Positions 30,466-39,859 are shown, counted from the stretch's first letter. The stretch is 64,000 nt of DNA from Lysobacterales bacterium (GCA_014238945.1 JABAAB010000101.1:1-64000), one strand, 5' to 3'. A program made the numbers and translations. Notes: a model not told the origin generated them from the sequence alone.

Positions 30466-32106
30466 TTGACAAAATACAATTACACCCAAAGCTTTGAGGA
30501 TCTGCGTAACAGCTTGCTAAACGACTTCATCCTGGGAATAGCCGTCATCGGCACACCTGCCGCTATCATCTCTACGTGGCGGATCTTCATGATCGGATTC
30601 CAAAACTTCATGCTCGTTAATATTGCCCTGGTTTTCATATTGTGGGGTGTTTGGATCAGACGCGCACATCTCCTCTACAGAGTTCGCACCTTCGGACTCT
30701 TGTTCTCTTCATGGTTAGTGATATTTGGAGGGTTGATCACTTTCGGTCCTGTCGCAGATGGCAAATCGTTTATCCTGCTGTTTCCTTTCTCCTGCATGTT
30801 ATTTGCTACGCCGCGTAGTGCCTGGATATTGATTGTCAGCTTCTTTGCTACGTTAGTGTTAGTGGCTATTGCCGCGGTGCAGCATTGGCTGCAATTTGAT
30901 TTGGACTATCAGGTCTGGGCTCATCACCCCACGTCCTGGGGCCTGTTGGTGTGGACCGCAGGGGGATTCGGCATTTTGGCCGCTTACATAGGATGGCGCA
31001 TGGTAGATGGCTTGCGCAAACATGCTGAGATTTCTAGCGAATTAGCAGAGCGGCTAAAGCGAGTTGCTGATCGCATCCCAGGTATGATTTGTCAGTATCG
31101 CGTTTATCCCGACAGGACGGCATCTTTTCCCTATGCAAGTGATGCCATAGAGACCTTATTTGGCGTTACAGCGGATATGGTAAAGGATGATGCCTCACCC
31201 CTTCTATCCTCCATTCATAAGGATGATCAACACCTGCTAACAAAAGCTTTAATGAGATCAGCCTTCAGACAGAGCCTTTTGGAATTGGAATTCAGGGTTA
31301 TAACCAAAGAAGGTAAGACGCTTTGGTATCGCTGCAATGGGATATCATCCAAACTGGAAGATGGCAGTTATCTTTGGCATGGCTTTGTTACTGATTACAC
31401 CGTGCACAAAAAGCTGGAAGTCGTCAAAGATGAATTCATATCAATGGTGAGTCATGAATTACGTACACCGTTGACCTCTATTTCAGGGGCACTCAAGCTG
31501 ATTAACAATGACGTTTTGGCTGATGACGATGACCAGAAAAAAGATCTTCTACAGGTCGCAGAAAAGAATGCCGACAGGTTGTTGTATTTGATAAATGACC
31601 TGCTGCATATGGAGCAATTGGAAGCAGGTACCATCGAGCTTAAGTTGAAATCTGTCGGGTTGCTGGACTTAATTACAGATTGTATGACGGAGAATCAAGT
31701 CTACGCCGAACAGTACGGGTCCGCATTGCAGTTGGTCCAATGCGATGGTGGTGAAATATTCGTTGATGAACAACGAATGACGCAGGTGCTGACCAACCTG
31801 ATTTCCAATGCATGCAAGTTCTCACCTGAGAACTCAACCGTGGAAATCCGGGCTACCAGAGCCAAAGGCCTGGTGGTGATCGCCATAACCGATTATGGCA
31901 TGGGGATTCCACAAGAATTCCAAAGTCAACTGTTTGAAAAGTTCACCCAGGCAGAATCAAGCTCTACGCGAAATATGTCCGGTACTGGTCTGGGTTTGTC
32001 GATCGCGAAGAAAATTATGGAATTGCACGGTGGCCGCATAGAATTTAAATCAGAGGCTAACACCGGAACGTGTTTCAGTTTGGTCCTGCCCGTTAAGAAT
32101 GCTTAG
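30466..32106 (+). CDS. membrane sensor histidine kinase with PAS domain
   Basis: A 546-residue kinase. About six hydrophobic helices fill residues 20-185, followed by a PAS domain (about 195-315, LKRVADRIPGMICQYRVYP, TLWYRCNGISS), a HisKA box with the histidine in SMVSHELRTPLTS, and an ATPase domain with NLISNACKFSPE, DYGMGIP and GTGLGLSIAKK. The start is a TTG at 30466, supported by GAGGA six bases before it. No response regulator is adjacent. A perfect palindrome CTAAATTC-A-GAATTTAG lies just downstream at 32118-32134. Confidence 0.93.
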   Translation: MTKYNYTQSFEDLRNSLLNDFILGIAVIGTPAAIISTWRIFMIGFQNFMLVNIALVFILWGVWIRRAHLLYRVRTFGLLFSSWLVIFGGLITFGPVADGKSFILLFPFSCMLFATPRSAWILIVSFFATLVLVAIAAVQHWLQFDLDYQVWAHHPTSWGLLVWTAGGFGILAAYIGWRMVDGLRKHAEISSELAERLKRVADRIPGMICQYRVYPDRTASFPYASDAIETLFGVTADMVKDDASPLLSSIHKDDQHLLTKALMRSAFRQSLLELEFRVITKEGKTLWYRCNGISSKLEDGSYLWHGFVTDYTVHKKLEVVKDEFISMVSHELRTPLTSISGALKLINNDVLADDDDQKKDLLQVAEKNADRLLYLINDLLHMEQLEAGTIELKLKSVGLLDLITDCMTENQVYAEQYGSALQLVQCDGGEIFVDEQRMTQVLTNLISNACKFSPENSTVEIRATRAKGLVVIAITDYGMGIPQEFQSQLFEKFTQAESSSTRNMSGTGLGLSIAKKIMELHGGRIEFKSEANTGTCFSLVLPVKNA

Positions 32107-32117
32107 AATTTCAGAGA

Positions 32118-32134
32118 CTAAATTCAGAATTTAG
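32118..32134. repeat. short perfect palindrome downstream of kinase gene
   Basis: Eight-base arms CTAAATTC and GAATTTAG surround one A. It sits 12 bases after the kinase stop and 132 bases before the broken symporter. It is AT-rich with no uridine tract, so it is more likely an operator-like site or chance than a terminator. Confidence 0.35.
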
Positions 32135-32265
32135 ATCAACGCTTCCCCGGTTCATGCTGGCATTCCCCGGTGCAACTCCGCTGACGGCCGCGGTACGTTT
32201 CCAGTTATTCATCATGAATTACGAGTCCTATGGCTGCTATACCTGTTTGATATATTTTAGGGAAT

Positions 32266-32863
32266 TTGACGGCCATACATTCAGGCAGCATCGTGTTTAG
32301 TCCTTTGGGCTGGGCCGTCGTCGCAGCCTACATCATCGGCACCACGCTGATTGGGCATCAACTGAGGGGTCGGCAACACAGCACCCGTGACTTCTTCCTG
32401 GGTGGCCCTGTGACAGATATCCCTGACCATGTTTTACAAGCCTTTTGTCAGACCGCAGGCAGACGAAGCACAACTGCTCAGGGTGTCGCGCTGGCCGGTC
32501 ATCTTCTGGGGAGCAATATTCGCAGCGATGGCCTGGCAGTTCTCGGCAAGCAGCCTCGACCTCGTCACCCTCGCGTATTCGATGAACACCTACACGCTGG
32601 GACCGATGCCCGGACTGTTCGGGTTGAGCATGATTAACGACCGCTATCGGGTGACGGGTATCGGCACAAGCGTGATGGCCAGTATCGCCCCGGTAATTGT
32701 TATCAATGAGCCGTGGATGCTCAACCCTCTGTTCGGCACCAGGTGGGAAAATCCCCTGCTGTCCTGGCCCTGGCTTTTCCCAATCGATACGCTGACCTGT
32801 TTCTTACCGGAAATTCATCCCGGACAGGCTGTGGAGCTATGTATCGCCCAGCGGAAGTTCTGA
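32266..32863 (+). pseudogene. sodium/solute symporter (SSS) family, internal deletion and frameshift
   Basis: The first part (TTG start, ribosome-like AGGGAA before it) encodes the N-terminal SSS helix and FFLGG motif: LGWAVVAAYIIGTTLIGHQL and STRDFFLGG. At about 32405-32425 the sequence jumps, in another frame, to a C-terminal part of the same family: ISLTMFYKPFVRPQADE, then the helices with FWGAIFAAMAWQFSASSLDL and LGPMPGLFGLSM, ending at 32863. Several hundred residues between are missing, so the product cannot be functional. Confidence 0.85.
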
Positions 32864-32969
32864 CTATTGTTCCTGGCATATTGTTGATACTCTGTGTCTT
32901 TGTATTTGAACAGAATGTAACCACCGAGGTGAGCCACCGGTGACAGGATCCTAAGACAAGAGCAGTGGG

Positions 32970-33173
32970 ATGACAATCGGTGCGCAACCGGCCATGGGGC
33001 CGGTGCTCGGTATAACAATGGGGGTTGCCATGAGTGTCGTCATAGATAACGTCTCTGCAGGATTGGGGACAGGTATCTTCCTGGGTGCAGCGTTCCACAC
33101 ATCACAGCGCAGCGGCAAACCAGATAGACCGGGGACCGGTCACGACAATTCTGACGGAGCATCTCTAGACTGA
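32970..33173 (+). CDS. small glycine-zipper-like membrane protein
   Basis: A 67-residue protein with a Gly/Ala-rich hydrophobic centre (MGPVLGITMGVAMSVVIDNV, then GLGTGIFLGAAF). This resembles small bacterial membrane proteins with repeated small-residue motifs. The polar tail looks random, so the 3' part may be shifted or the gene may be a remnant of a neighbour, as the surrounding 2 kb is decaying. No clear ribosome site was seen. Confidence 0.4.
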   Translation: MTIGAQPAMGPVLGITMGVAMSVVIDNVSAGLGTGIFLGAAFHTSQRSGKPDRPGTGHDNSDGASLD

Positions 33174-33235
33174 TACATCGTGAAAAACAAGCCGGATTAA
33201 CTCCAGCACTCCTTGCTGAAATTTCGATCTACGCG

Positions 33236-33862
33236 GTGGTGTTCTCAATAACCCTGATCGCGATGGTATTGAGTTTTGTTAATAATCCATTATTCAGGCA
33301 ACTCAACCGGGAAGACGGATTGATTGAATGGCTTACCGTTGTCGGTCTTGTTCTTGCCATGGTGTTGTGTTTCTGGCGCGTGCGGGTGCTCTTTTCATCC
33401 CGGCCCGCGGTTTTCCTGGTGATAACGCTACTCGGCGGCCTGGTCTTTCTGTTTGGTGCCGGGGAGGAAATCTCCTGGGGCCAACGCCTGTTCAATATTC
33501 AGACCCCGCAATGGTTTGAGGATAACAACCGGCAAGGTGAAACCAATATCCATAACATGGTGGTCTTCGGCCAGGACCTCACCAAGCTGGCTTTTGGCAA
33601 GATTCTAACCTTGCTGATATTCGGGTATTTGCTGGTATTGGCGCCCTTTTACCTGCGCGTGGCCAGTGTGTCCAAAGTGGTTGACTACCTGGGAATACCC
33701 GTGCCGCAGACCCGTCAAATTATCGCCTTTGTTCTGATGGCTGCCATGATCCATCTGCCGGATATAAACGGTCGGGAAAGCGAGCTGTTTGAATTTGCCG
33801 GTGCTTTCATGTTCCTGGTTATTATTGCCTGGCCCAGAAATCAGTATATTTTTAACCCATAA
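33236..33862 (+). CDS. uncharacterised membrane protein with GEEISWGQR motif
   Basis: A 208-residue protein with about six hydrophobic helices. Between helices 3 and 4 is a polar signature FGAGEEISWGQRLFNIQTP, followed by WFEDNNRQGETNIHN, which looks like a conserved functional loop with acidic, tryptophan and histidine residues. I recognise the motif as a recurring one in uncharacterised bacterial membrane proteins but cannot name a function. GTG at 33236 is used. The frame is open a further 28 codons with coding-like sequence (LTPALLAEISIYA), so the real start may be earlier. Confidence 0.6.
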   Translation: MVFSITLIAMVLSFVNNPLFRQLNREDGLIEWLTVVGLVLAMVLCFWRVRVLFSSRPAVFLVITLLGGLVFLFGAGEEISWGQRLFNIQTPQWFEDNNRQGETNIHNMVVFGQDLTKLAFGKILTLLIFGYLLVLAPFYLRVASVSKVVDYLGIPVPQTRQIIAFVLMAAMIHLPDINGRESELFEFAGAFMFLVIIAWPRNQYIFNP

Positions 33863-33936
33863 TTACCTGGGTATTGTGTTGCGTCGCTGGCCGTGTGGTT
33901 CAATTTCCGGCCCCGGTTATACTTTTTTCGACGCAC

Positions 33937-34496
33937 TCACAATCCCGGATTCCCGGCTTTTTTTCGGTAGACGAACAGCCCGATTTTACCCACCGCCCAA
34001 AAAATGGTGAGTTCAGCAGCCAGGAACAGTGCCAGTCCTCTTTCGCCAATGAACCCGAACAACGACACGACACCCAGCCCCGCCAGCCAGAATCGCGACA
34101 GCATATTCTCTGTAATGCCGGTCAGGGCATAGAGATAAGCATGACTGGGATCGGCGCTGGCATAGAGTTTGTTGCTGTCCAGGGTTTCTTTAACGATCCA
34201 CATCAATGAAGCCGTTCCCGCCAGCACTGACCAGCGGAGTTTGCTAACGGATGGCGTTTCATCCCCCTTTCCATTTCGACCAGGTAAGGAACCATTTCTG
34301 CCTGTTGCAGGAAACCGAGGGCGTTGACCAGCAAGGTAAGAATCATAATCTGGGCAGCGAAATTAATCGCATCCCGACATTCGCTGGGCAGGCTGATCTA
34401 TTGCGTACGTGACTTGATCGTGTACCAGTTCCACCACATGAAAAAACCCATCACGAGGATCATGCCAATTTTGGTCAGCGCTGCTGAAATATACAT
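33937..34496 (-). pseudogene. broken membrane protein gene (in-frame TAG plus frameshift)
   Basis: Reading from an ATG at 34496, the minus strand encodes hydrophobic helices (ALTKIGMILVMGFFMWWNW) and meets an in-frame TAG at 34400-34398. It then continues in the same frame with a helix (ILTLLVNALGFLQQAEMVPY) to about 34265. There a five-G run shifts it out of frame; one extra G would restore GDETPSVSKLRWSVLAGTA and lead into the intact 3' part that ends at 33937. The 3' part alone is 96 residues with three helices. I do not recognise the family. The lesions are a stop and a single-base gap. Confidence 0.7.
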
Positions 34497-34551
34497 AAGT
34501 AAACAGCATACACCAGTGCGCGTGAACGCGATCAGTGGTGGCCGGGTTGCA

Positions 34552-36561
34552 TTATTGCTTCAAGTAGCGTTCGTACCAGGCCAGGGTGCGCAACCAGAAG
34601 TCTTTCTCGTTGGCGAATGACCAGCCTCCGTGGTGTTCATCCGGATAGACAACCAGCTGGGTTTCAATACCAACCCTTTTCATCACCTGGTAAAGCTGTT
34701 CAGATCCCTGAATGGGCACATTCCAGTCCTTTTCTCCACCCGCAAAAAGCGTGGGTGTAGTTGCCTGGTGAATGTAGTTAAAGGGCGACAAGCGCTCCCA
34801 CAATTCACGGGATTCCCAAGGCAGGCCCAGTTCCGACTCGTACCAGAATCGGTACATATCATGACCGTAACTCGCTAGATAATGACCGGAGCCAGCACCG
34901 CTGACCGCTGCCTTGAAGCGTTGGGTCTGCCCGATGAGGTAATTGGTAAGGATCCCCCCGTAAGAAAACCCGCCAACACCCTGTCTGTCGGGATCACCCC
35001 AACCCTGATCAATTACATGGTCCATGGCTGCCAACACGTCACGGTAGTCCTTTTCACCCCATCCCTGGAAAAGCCCCAGGGTGAAATCCTGGCCGTATCC
35101 GGAGGATCCCCTTGGGTTGGCGCGTACAACAATGTAACCGTGCGCTGCCAACAATTGGCTTTCAAAGGAGAAACCGTGGCTGTATTGAGACACGGGACCC
35201 CCATGTATCCTCAAAATTATGGGGAAGGTACGATCCGGTTCAAGGCCCGGTGGAAAGGTGACGAATCCCTCGATGGGCCAGCCATCCGGGGCCTGGAAAT
35301 GAATTTCCCGGGTATCTGCCAGCGTTAACTGCTCCAGCAAACCTCCATTGGTATGGGTGATTATCACCGGTTGGTGTTGCTGCTGTACGAATATTTCCGG
35401 AAGTTGGCGTACATTTGCGATTACCCCGGCGACCGCGTCACCCGGACCCAGCGTGAAATCACTGACGACAGATTTCCCGGTCACGATTCGCTCCAGTTGC
35501 CCGTTATCCCAACGTATCCTCGCAACGTGTCGTTCACCACTGTCCTCGATCAGGAAATACAGGTAGTCACCATCTTTCGAAAATTCCAAATTACCAATGT
35601 TTCGATCCAGGTCATCGGTCAGGTACTCAATTGTGGGATCACTGGTGCTGATGCGGGCCAAATGCCGTGTTGCGTAATTGCCGGCCACACCCTGTTTCGC
35701 CGATATGAATACCAGCCACTGGCCATGTGGATGCCATTGGGATGACGAGTCTGCTCCCTCGCTGCTGGTGAGTTTCTGTGGCTCAGCCCCTCCAGTCGCA
35801 TCGACCAGCCAGATGTCGGTGTTGTAATCCGCTTTCAAATTGCGGTTGCTGGTAAACGTAATGCGTTTGTCGTCCGGTGACCACGCCGGTTGTGAATCGT
35901 CAAAATCACCCGAGGTAATTTGTGTCAGTTCACCCAACACAATGTCATAGGTATACACATGATTGCGCAGGCGGTTCCGGTATCCCTGATAATCCCGTTT
36001 GAAGTCCACCCGGTCGACCACCCAGGGTTTGCTGCCTTCCACCAGTGGCTTGGCCGTATCCTCGTCTTTCAATACCAGCAGAAGCTTTCTTTCATCAGAG
36101 GAGAAATTTATCTGCCTGATACCCCGTTCGAGATCTGTGACCTGTACTCCTTCGCCACCTGCTTCCAGGTTCAGCGACCAAAGCTGGCTTTTCTTCTCGT
36201 TCCTGGCAGACAAAAAATAGAGCTTGTGTCCATCCTGGCTGAATACCGGGTTTCTTGACGTGACCCCTTCCGAGGTCATTGGAATGGGATCACCACCCAC
36301 AGCTGGAATCAGCCAGATACGGGTGGCTGATTTATTCTTTTCGTAATCATTGCTACTGATGGTGAAGGCGATCCACTTTCCATCCGGGCTGAATACGGGT
36401 GAGGATACGGTCTTGAACGCAAATTGATCGTCGACATTGATCAGACGTTTTGTTACTTCACTTTCGGCATGTACAACGATGGCTGTAAACAGTAAAACCA
36501 AACACAGACACACAGGTCCTGCAGCCAGTCGGAGTCGCTGGTTTCGTTGCGGCATTTTCAT
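34552..36561 (-). CDS. S9 family peptidase, DPP/acylaminoacyl type
   Basis: A 669-residue exported serine peptidase. After a signal peptide (LAAGPVCLCLVLLFTAIVV) comes a beta-propeller with WD40-like PD40 repeats, each ending in a motif such as VFSPDGKWIAFT or AWSPDDKRITFTS. The alpha/beta-hydrolase domain then has the serine in GVGGFSYGG, the aspartate in the GGEKDWNVP region and the histidine in YPDEHHGG. The ATG at 36561 follows AAGGG. Codons up to 36636 are open but have no start signal. It likely degrades oligopeptides in the periplasm. Confidence 0.94.
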   Translation of the reverse strand: MKMPQRNQRLRLAAGPVCLCLVLLFTAIVVHAESEVTKRLINVDDQFAFKTVSSPVFSPDGKWIAFTISSNDYEKNKSATRIWLIPAVGGDPIPMTSEGVTSRNPVFSQDGHKLYFLSARNEKKSQLWSLNLEAGGEGVQVTDLERGIRQINFSSDERKLLLVLKDEDTAKPLVEGSKPWVVDRVDFKRDYQGYRNRLRNHVYTYDIVLGELTQITSGDFDDSQPAWSPDDKRITFTSNRNLKADYNTDIWLVDATGGAEPQKLTSSEGADSSSQWHPHGQWLVFISAKQGVAGNYATRHLARISTSDPTIEYLTDDLDRNIGNLEFSKDGDYLYFLIEDSGERHVARIRWDNGQLERIVTGKSVVSDFTLGPGDAVAGVIANVRQLPEIFVQQQHQPVIITHTNGGLLEQLTLADTREIHFQAPDGWPIEGFVTFPPGLEPDRTFPIILRIHGGPVSQYSHGFSFESQLLAAHGYIVVRANPRGSSGYGQDFTLGLFQGWGEKDYRDVLAAMDHVIDQGWGDPDRQGVGGFSYGGILTNYLIGQTQRFKAAVSGAGSGHYLASYGHDMYRFWYESELGLPWESRELWERLSPFNYIHQATTPTLFAGGEKDWNVPIQGSEQLYQVMKRVGIETQLVVYPDEHHGGWSFANEKDFWLRTLAWYERYLKQ

Positions 36562-36709
36562 TTTTCCCTTGTCACGGACACCGGGGTAGCATAGTGGTAT
36601 CGGTGTATTCGGGCAAATATCCAGGGAATTTAACAACGGTTCACCCGGTACTGCTGTACCAGGTTCACGGTCAGAGCAGAAATCCTCTTCAGGATTTCAG
36701 TTGTTCTTA

Positions 36710-37252
36710 CTAACGCTCACCTGTCTGGGCGGCAGCCGGGTTGGTAATATCACCATTTGACATAGGTGCAGCGAAAGCGGCGCCGCGACTGCAGGTCAGT
36801 CTTGAACCAACACATGAGCCCGCCCTGCGGCCCTGGTCACGTTTGGCAATCATTTCTGCCTTTGCATCCAGTGCTTCTTTGCCATATTTTTTCATCAGCT
36901 TTCTGGCTTTACTCTGCGCCTTGTCCTGGTCGGTGTTTAGCACCAATATCTCTTCACTGTTCCTGATGAGTTCTTCCTTGCCGCTTTCTGCAGCCAGAAC
37001 TGACCATCCATACGCTTCTGGCAGATTGGCTTTTTTGCCTTCTCCGTTGGCATACATTTTTGAAATCCAGTACTGGGAGTAGTGGTCACCGATTTTTGCC
37101 AGTTTCAAATATCCGCTGCGTGCCTTTTTAAAGTCTCCATCCTGGTAATACTGGTCAGCTTCAGCCCTGTATTCATTCAATTCTTTGGCAATCGCGGCAG
37201 GTGTCTGCAAAACAGCAAGCAACGCAAAGAACGCAACTATGACGAATTTCAT
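36710..37252 (-). CDS. exported Sel1/TPR-like repeat protein
   Basis: A 180-residue protein with a signal peptide (FVIVAFFALLAVLQTPAAI) and a short helical-repeat region: ADQYYQDGDFKKARSGYLKL, then YWISKMYANGEG and EAYGWSVLAAESG, which are Sel1-like. The C-terminus has a basic stretch and a polar, low-complexity tail. A GGGAGAAAGGG ribosome site precedes the ATG. It probably mediates protein-protein contacts in the periplasm; a partner is not visible. Confidence 0.75.
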   Translation of the reverse strand: MKFVIVAFFALLAVLQTPAAIAKELNEYRAEADQYYQDGDFKKARSGYLKLAKIGDHYSQYWISKMYANGEGKKANLPEAYGWSVLAAESGKEELIRNSEEILVLNTDQDKAQSKARKLMKKYGKEALDAKAEMIAKRDQGRRAGSCVGSRLTCSRGAAFAAPMSNGDITNPAAAQTGER

Positions 37253-37339
37253 CCCTTTCTCCCTAACATTTCAGATATGACCGATGTGAATGATACCAGC
37301 GACGAATGGTTTCGTATACTGTCGATCCATTTTCTTTTC

Positions 37340-38323
37340 TCAACTGCCATTGCTGCTGAGATTCAGCACCAGTATTCTCAACATGCCCAGCAATACCAGA
37401 CCCGCCAGCCAATTGTGTGCAACCGCCAGCCCAATGGGGAGACCGGACCAGACTGAAGCGATACCAATGGCGAATTCGAGTGTCACGGCCACAACAACAA
37501 ATACACCCGCCAGTCGTAATCGGGAACCACAACGCCACGCCATCAACCCGACCAGCAGGACGCTGATCAATGTAGCCACCGCGCCCACCCGGTGCGCCTT
37601 GTGGATGGCGGCCCTCTCCTGGCCTCCTATGACCTGTCCTGTGGAAGTAACCTCGTGATCCGCAGACAAGTCCATGGCCTTCCAGATTTCCCGGCCCGGC
37701 ACCCAACTTCCATGACAGTCGGGCAGGGTCAGACACGAAGTAGCCGCAAAATTTGCACTGGTCAATCCACCCATCGTGATCTGGCAGACCAGTAAAATTA
37801 TTGCGCCCCACAGCAGATAGCGCGGCAGGGGCACCCGCGCACCTTCAATTTCTGAATTTATTGCCCTCGTCCCCTGACGAAATACCATCCATCCCAATAA
37901 TCCCAGCATCCCGAAACCACCGGCGAGATTGCCCATCACCACCCCGGGACTGTGTAGCCCACCCGACTTCAAACCCAGCAATGCCAGGTATACCGTGATG
38001 AACAACAGCAACAATGAAATGCTTCTGTTGTTCTTTTGTCTGAATGCCAACATCACCAGGAAAAGAACCAGCAAACCCAGGACACTTGCAACCAGCCTGT
38101 GCAAAGGCGTGGCCCAGGCCAGTGGTTGACTGGCCTCGGCAACAATGTGCCGGTAGGCGTTTTCGGTGGACAGAGGTTGGCTGATGATTTGCTTGTCACC
38201 AATACGCCCGTAACAAGCAGGCCAGTCAGCACATCCGATTCCGGAGTGGGACAAGCGCAGATAGGCGCTGAGGGATACCAGTACGATGACCAGCAGCAGG
38301 GATATTTTTGCCAATACTTTCAT
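37340..38323 (-). CDS. ctaA: heme A synthase, COX15/CtaA family
   Basis: A 327-residue inner-membrane enzyme with about eight helices in two half-repeats. It oxidises heme O to heme A for aa3-type oxidases. Heme-ligand histidines lie in RLSHSGIGCADWPACYG, AWATPLHRLVASVL, AAIHKAHRVGAVATL and VAHNWLAGLVLLG. The conserved cysteine pair in SCLTLPDCHGSW is present. Heme A implies an aa3-type cytochrome oxidase elsewhere in the genome. No ctaB or cox genes adjoin it. Confidence 0.9.
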   Translation of the reverse strand: MKVLAKISLLLVIVLVSLSAYLRLSHSGIGCADWPACYGRIGDKQIISQPLSTENAYRHIVAEASQPLAWATPLHRLVASVLGLLVLFLVMLAFRQKNNRSISLLLLFITVYLALLGLKSGGLHSPGVVMGNLAGGFGMLGLLGWMVFRQGTRAINSEIEGARVPLPRYLLWGAIILLVCQITMGGLTSANFAATSCLTLPDCHGSWVPGREIWKAMDLSADHEVTSTGQVIGGQERAAIHKAHRVGAVATLISVLLVGLMAWRCGSRLRLAGVFVVVAVTLEFAIGIASVWSGLPIGLAVAHNWLAGLVLLGMLRILVLNLSSNGS

Positions 38324-38337
38324 GGATTGCGCGCCAT

Positions 38338-38850
38338 CTACTCCTTGGTCTTTTGCAAGTAGGATGCCTCACCCCGTACCAGTCTTACCGGTGCCGGTAC
38401 CTTTTTCCAGTCAACACGGTCATGACCGAATTCGAAACTCCAACGCCAGGCTGCATCATACTGGAACTGGTAGTCGTTTCCAGACCAGTAATCGCCTGAC
38501 TGGGTGTATGGAAAAAACGCCAGGTTGATGGTTGGTGGCTTATCCTGTCTGCGCGGGTCACTGATGGAGCCCAGTTCATCCCGTGTCGGTAATCGCCAAT
38601 CACTGTGACCACAATAAGCATGCGCATTTACCGCATCGACATAGGCGTAGGTATCACAGGAGCTGCCGCTGCAACTGCCGCCATTGGCCATGCCCCGGTA
38701 GTCCAGTTCCCCGTCATGCGATTCATCGGGATTGTACCAGCTATAAGTATTGCAGTAAGCCAGCAATCCGGTCATAAAATAATGTGTCGACAAAGCCAGA
38801 CGGGTTCGGACCTCATTATCTTCAGTTTTGACATCAATGCAGCCTATCAC
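38338..38850 (-). CDS. DUF1566 protein, N-terminus apparently missing
   Basis: A 170-residue open frame beginning at a GTG. From about residue 30 it reads as a DUF1566/Lcl domain: NTYSWYNPDESHDGE, GGSCSGSSCDTYAYVDAV, CGHSDWRLPTRDEL, and ending near WSFEFGHDRVDW. Members usually start with an export signal and a segment ending in 'WEVKT'. Here only DVKTEDNEVRTR remains of that, without a signal peptide, so the gene may be 5'-truncated. It lies 14 bases upstream of ctaA. Confidence 0.6.
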   Translation of the reverse strand: MIGCIDVKTEDNEVRTRLALSTHYFMTGLLAYCNTYSWYNPDESHDGELDYRGMANGGSCSGSSCDTYAYVDAVNAHAYCGHSDWRLPTRDELGSISDPRRQDKPPTINLAFFPYTQSGDYWSGNDYQFQYDAAWRWSFEFGHDRVDWKKVPAPVRLVRGEASYLQKTKE

Positions 38851-38900
38851 TGGAAGGTTTGATTGTAAGTCATCGGTCAGTTAAAAAGGAATCGTCTCAA

Positions 38901-38923
38901 TATAGTTGCATTACACAACTATA
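38901..38923. promoter_or_regulatory. palindromic operator candidate before MarR-GNAT gene
   Basis: Perfect 8-bp inverted repeats TATAGTTG and CAACTATA are separated by 7 bases, and a second palindrome TTGTACAA follows at 38927-38934. They end 8-19 bases before the ATG of a gene encoding a MarR-type regulator, the usual place for autoregulation. Half-site spacing suits a dimeric winged-helix protein. Confidence 0.6.
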
Positions 38924-38941
38924 TATTTGTACAATTCATGT

Positions 38942-39859
38942 ATGATCAAAGAGACAGCCCCGGTTCGAAATGCAGCACGGCAACTGGTCCGTGAATTGCA
39001 GTTACTCGATACACGCCACTCCATCAAAGGATTTACATTTTCCGAATGTCACCTGATCACCGAACTGCAGACGCTGGGACAGGCGACTGCCTCGGAACTG
39101 GCCGACATCCTGGTACTGGAAAAATCCACCATCAGCAGGCTGTGCACCAAGCTGATAGATGACGGATACCTGTTGTCGGTCACGGATGAAGCTGACAAGC
39201 GAAAAAAATGGCTGAAACTGCAGGCCCGGGGATTGCGTGCAGCAAATCGGGTCAATCACTATGCACAAAAGCAGGTGCAAACCGCATTGTCCTTTGTGGC
39301 AGAAACGGACCGCCATGCCCTTTCCGATGGCCTGGACCGTTATGCAAAAGCACTACGCTACTCACGTCTGTCCAGAGCTTACCGGATCAGACCCATCAGA
39401 ATGTCCGATAATGCGGCGGTTGCACGGATCATCCGCGAGGTCATGACCGAATTTGGTGCCGTCGGCTGTGGTTATTCCATCGAAGATCCGGAAGTGGACG
39501 ATATGTTTGCCGCCTATCCTGCCCCCCGGTCCGTTTTTTACGTCATTACACAAGGACAAACTATACTGGGCTGTGGTGGCATTGGACCTTTAATCGGCGC
39601 AGACCATAATGTTTGCGAATTACGCAAGATGTATTTCAAAAGGGAGCTGCGTGGTACCGGCATGGGCACAAAACTGCTGAACAGCTGTATTGAACAGGCG
39701 AGCAAGATCGGCTACAAGACCTGCTATCTAGAAACCCTGGAGTCAATGGCCCACGCCCGGCATCTTTATCAAAAACATGGTTTCAACCCCCTGGATGCAC
39801 CGTTGGGTAACACCGGGCATTCCGCCTGCAATGCCTGGATGGCCCGTGATTTGATTTAA
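38942..39859 (+). CDS. MarR-type regulator fused to GNAT acetyltransferase
   Basis: A 305-residue two-domain protein. Residues 1-145 are a MarR winged helix (FTFSECHLITELQTLGQ, LEKSTISRLCTKLIDDGYL, DKRKKWLKL). Residues 155-305 are a GNAT acetyltransferase with the acetyl-CoA loop REL-R-GTGMGTKLL and MAHARHLYQKHGF near the end. MarR-GNAT fusions are known; the DNA-binding part probably represses its own gene through the adjacent palindrome. The ATG at 38942 is preferred over an upstream start at 38906 that would run through the operator. Confidence 0.88.
   Translation: MIKETAPVRNAARQLVRELQLLDTRHSIKGFTFSECHLITELQTLGQATASELADILVLEKSTISRLCTKLIDDGYLLSVTDEADKRKKWLKLQARGLRAANRVNHYAQKQVQTALSFVAETDRHALSDGLDRYAKALRYSRLSRAYRIRPIRMSDNAAVARIIREVMTEFGAVGCGYSIEDPEVDDMFAAYPAPRSVFYVITQGQTILGCGGIGPLIGADHNVCELRKMYFKRELRGTGMGTKLLNSCIEQASKIGYKTCYLETLESMAHARHLYQKHGFNPLDAPLGNTGHSACNAWMARDLI

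Noticed and set aside
37263-37811. A 182-residue frame in the region of ctaA on the same strand
   Set aside because: It lies inside the well-supported ctaA gene in another frame and has no family features.
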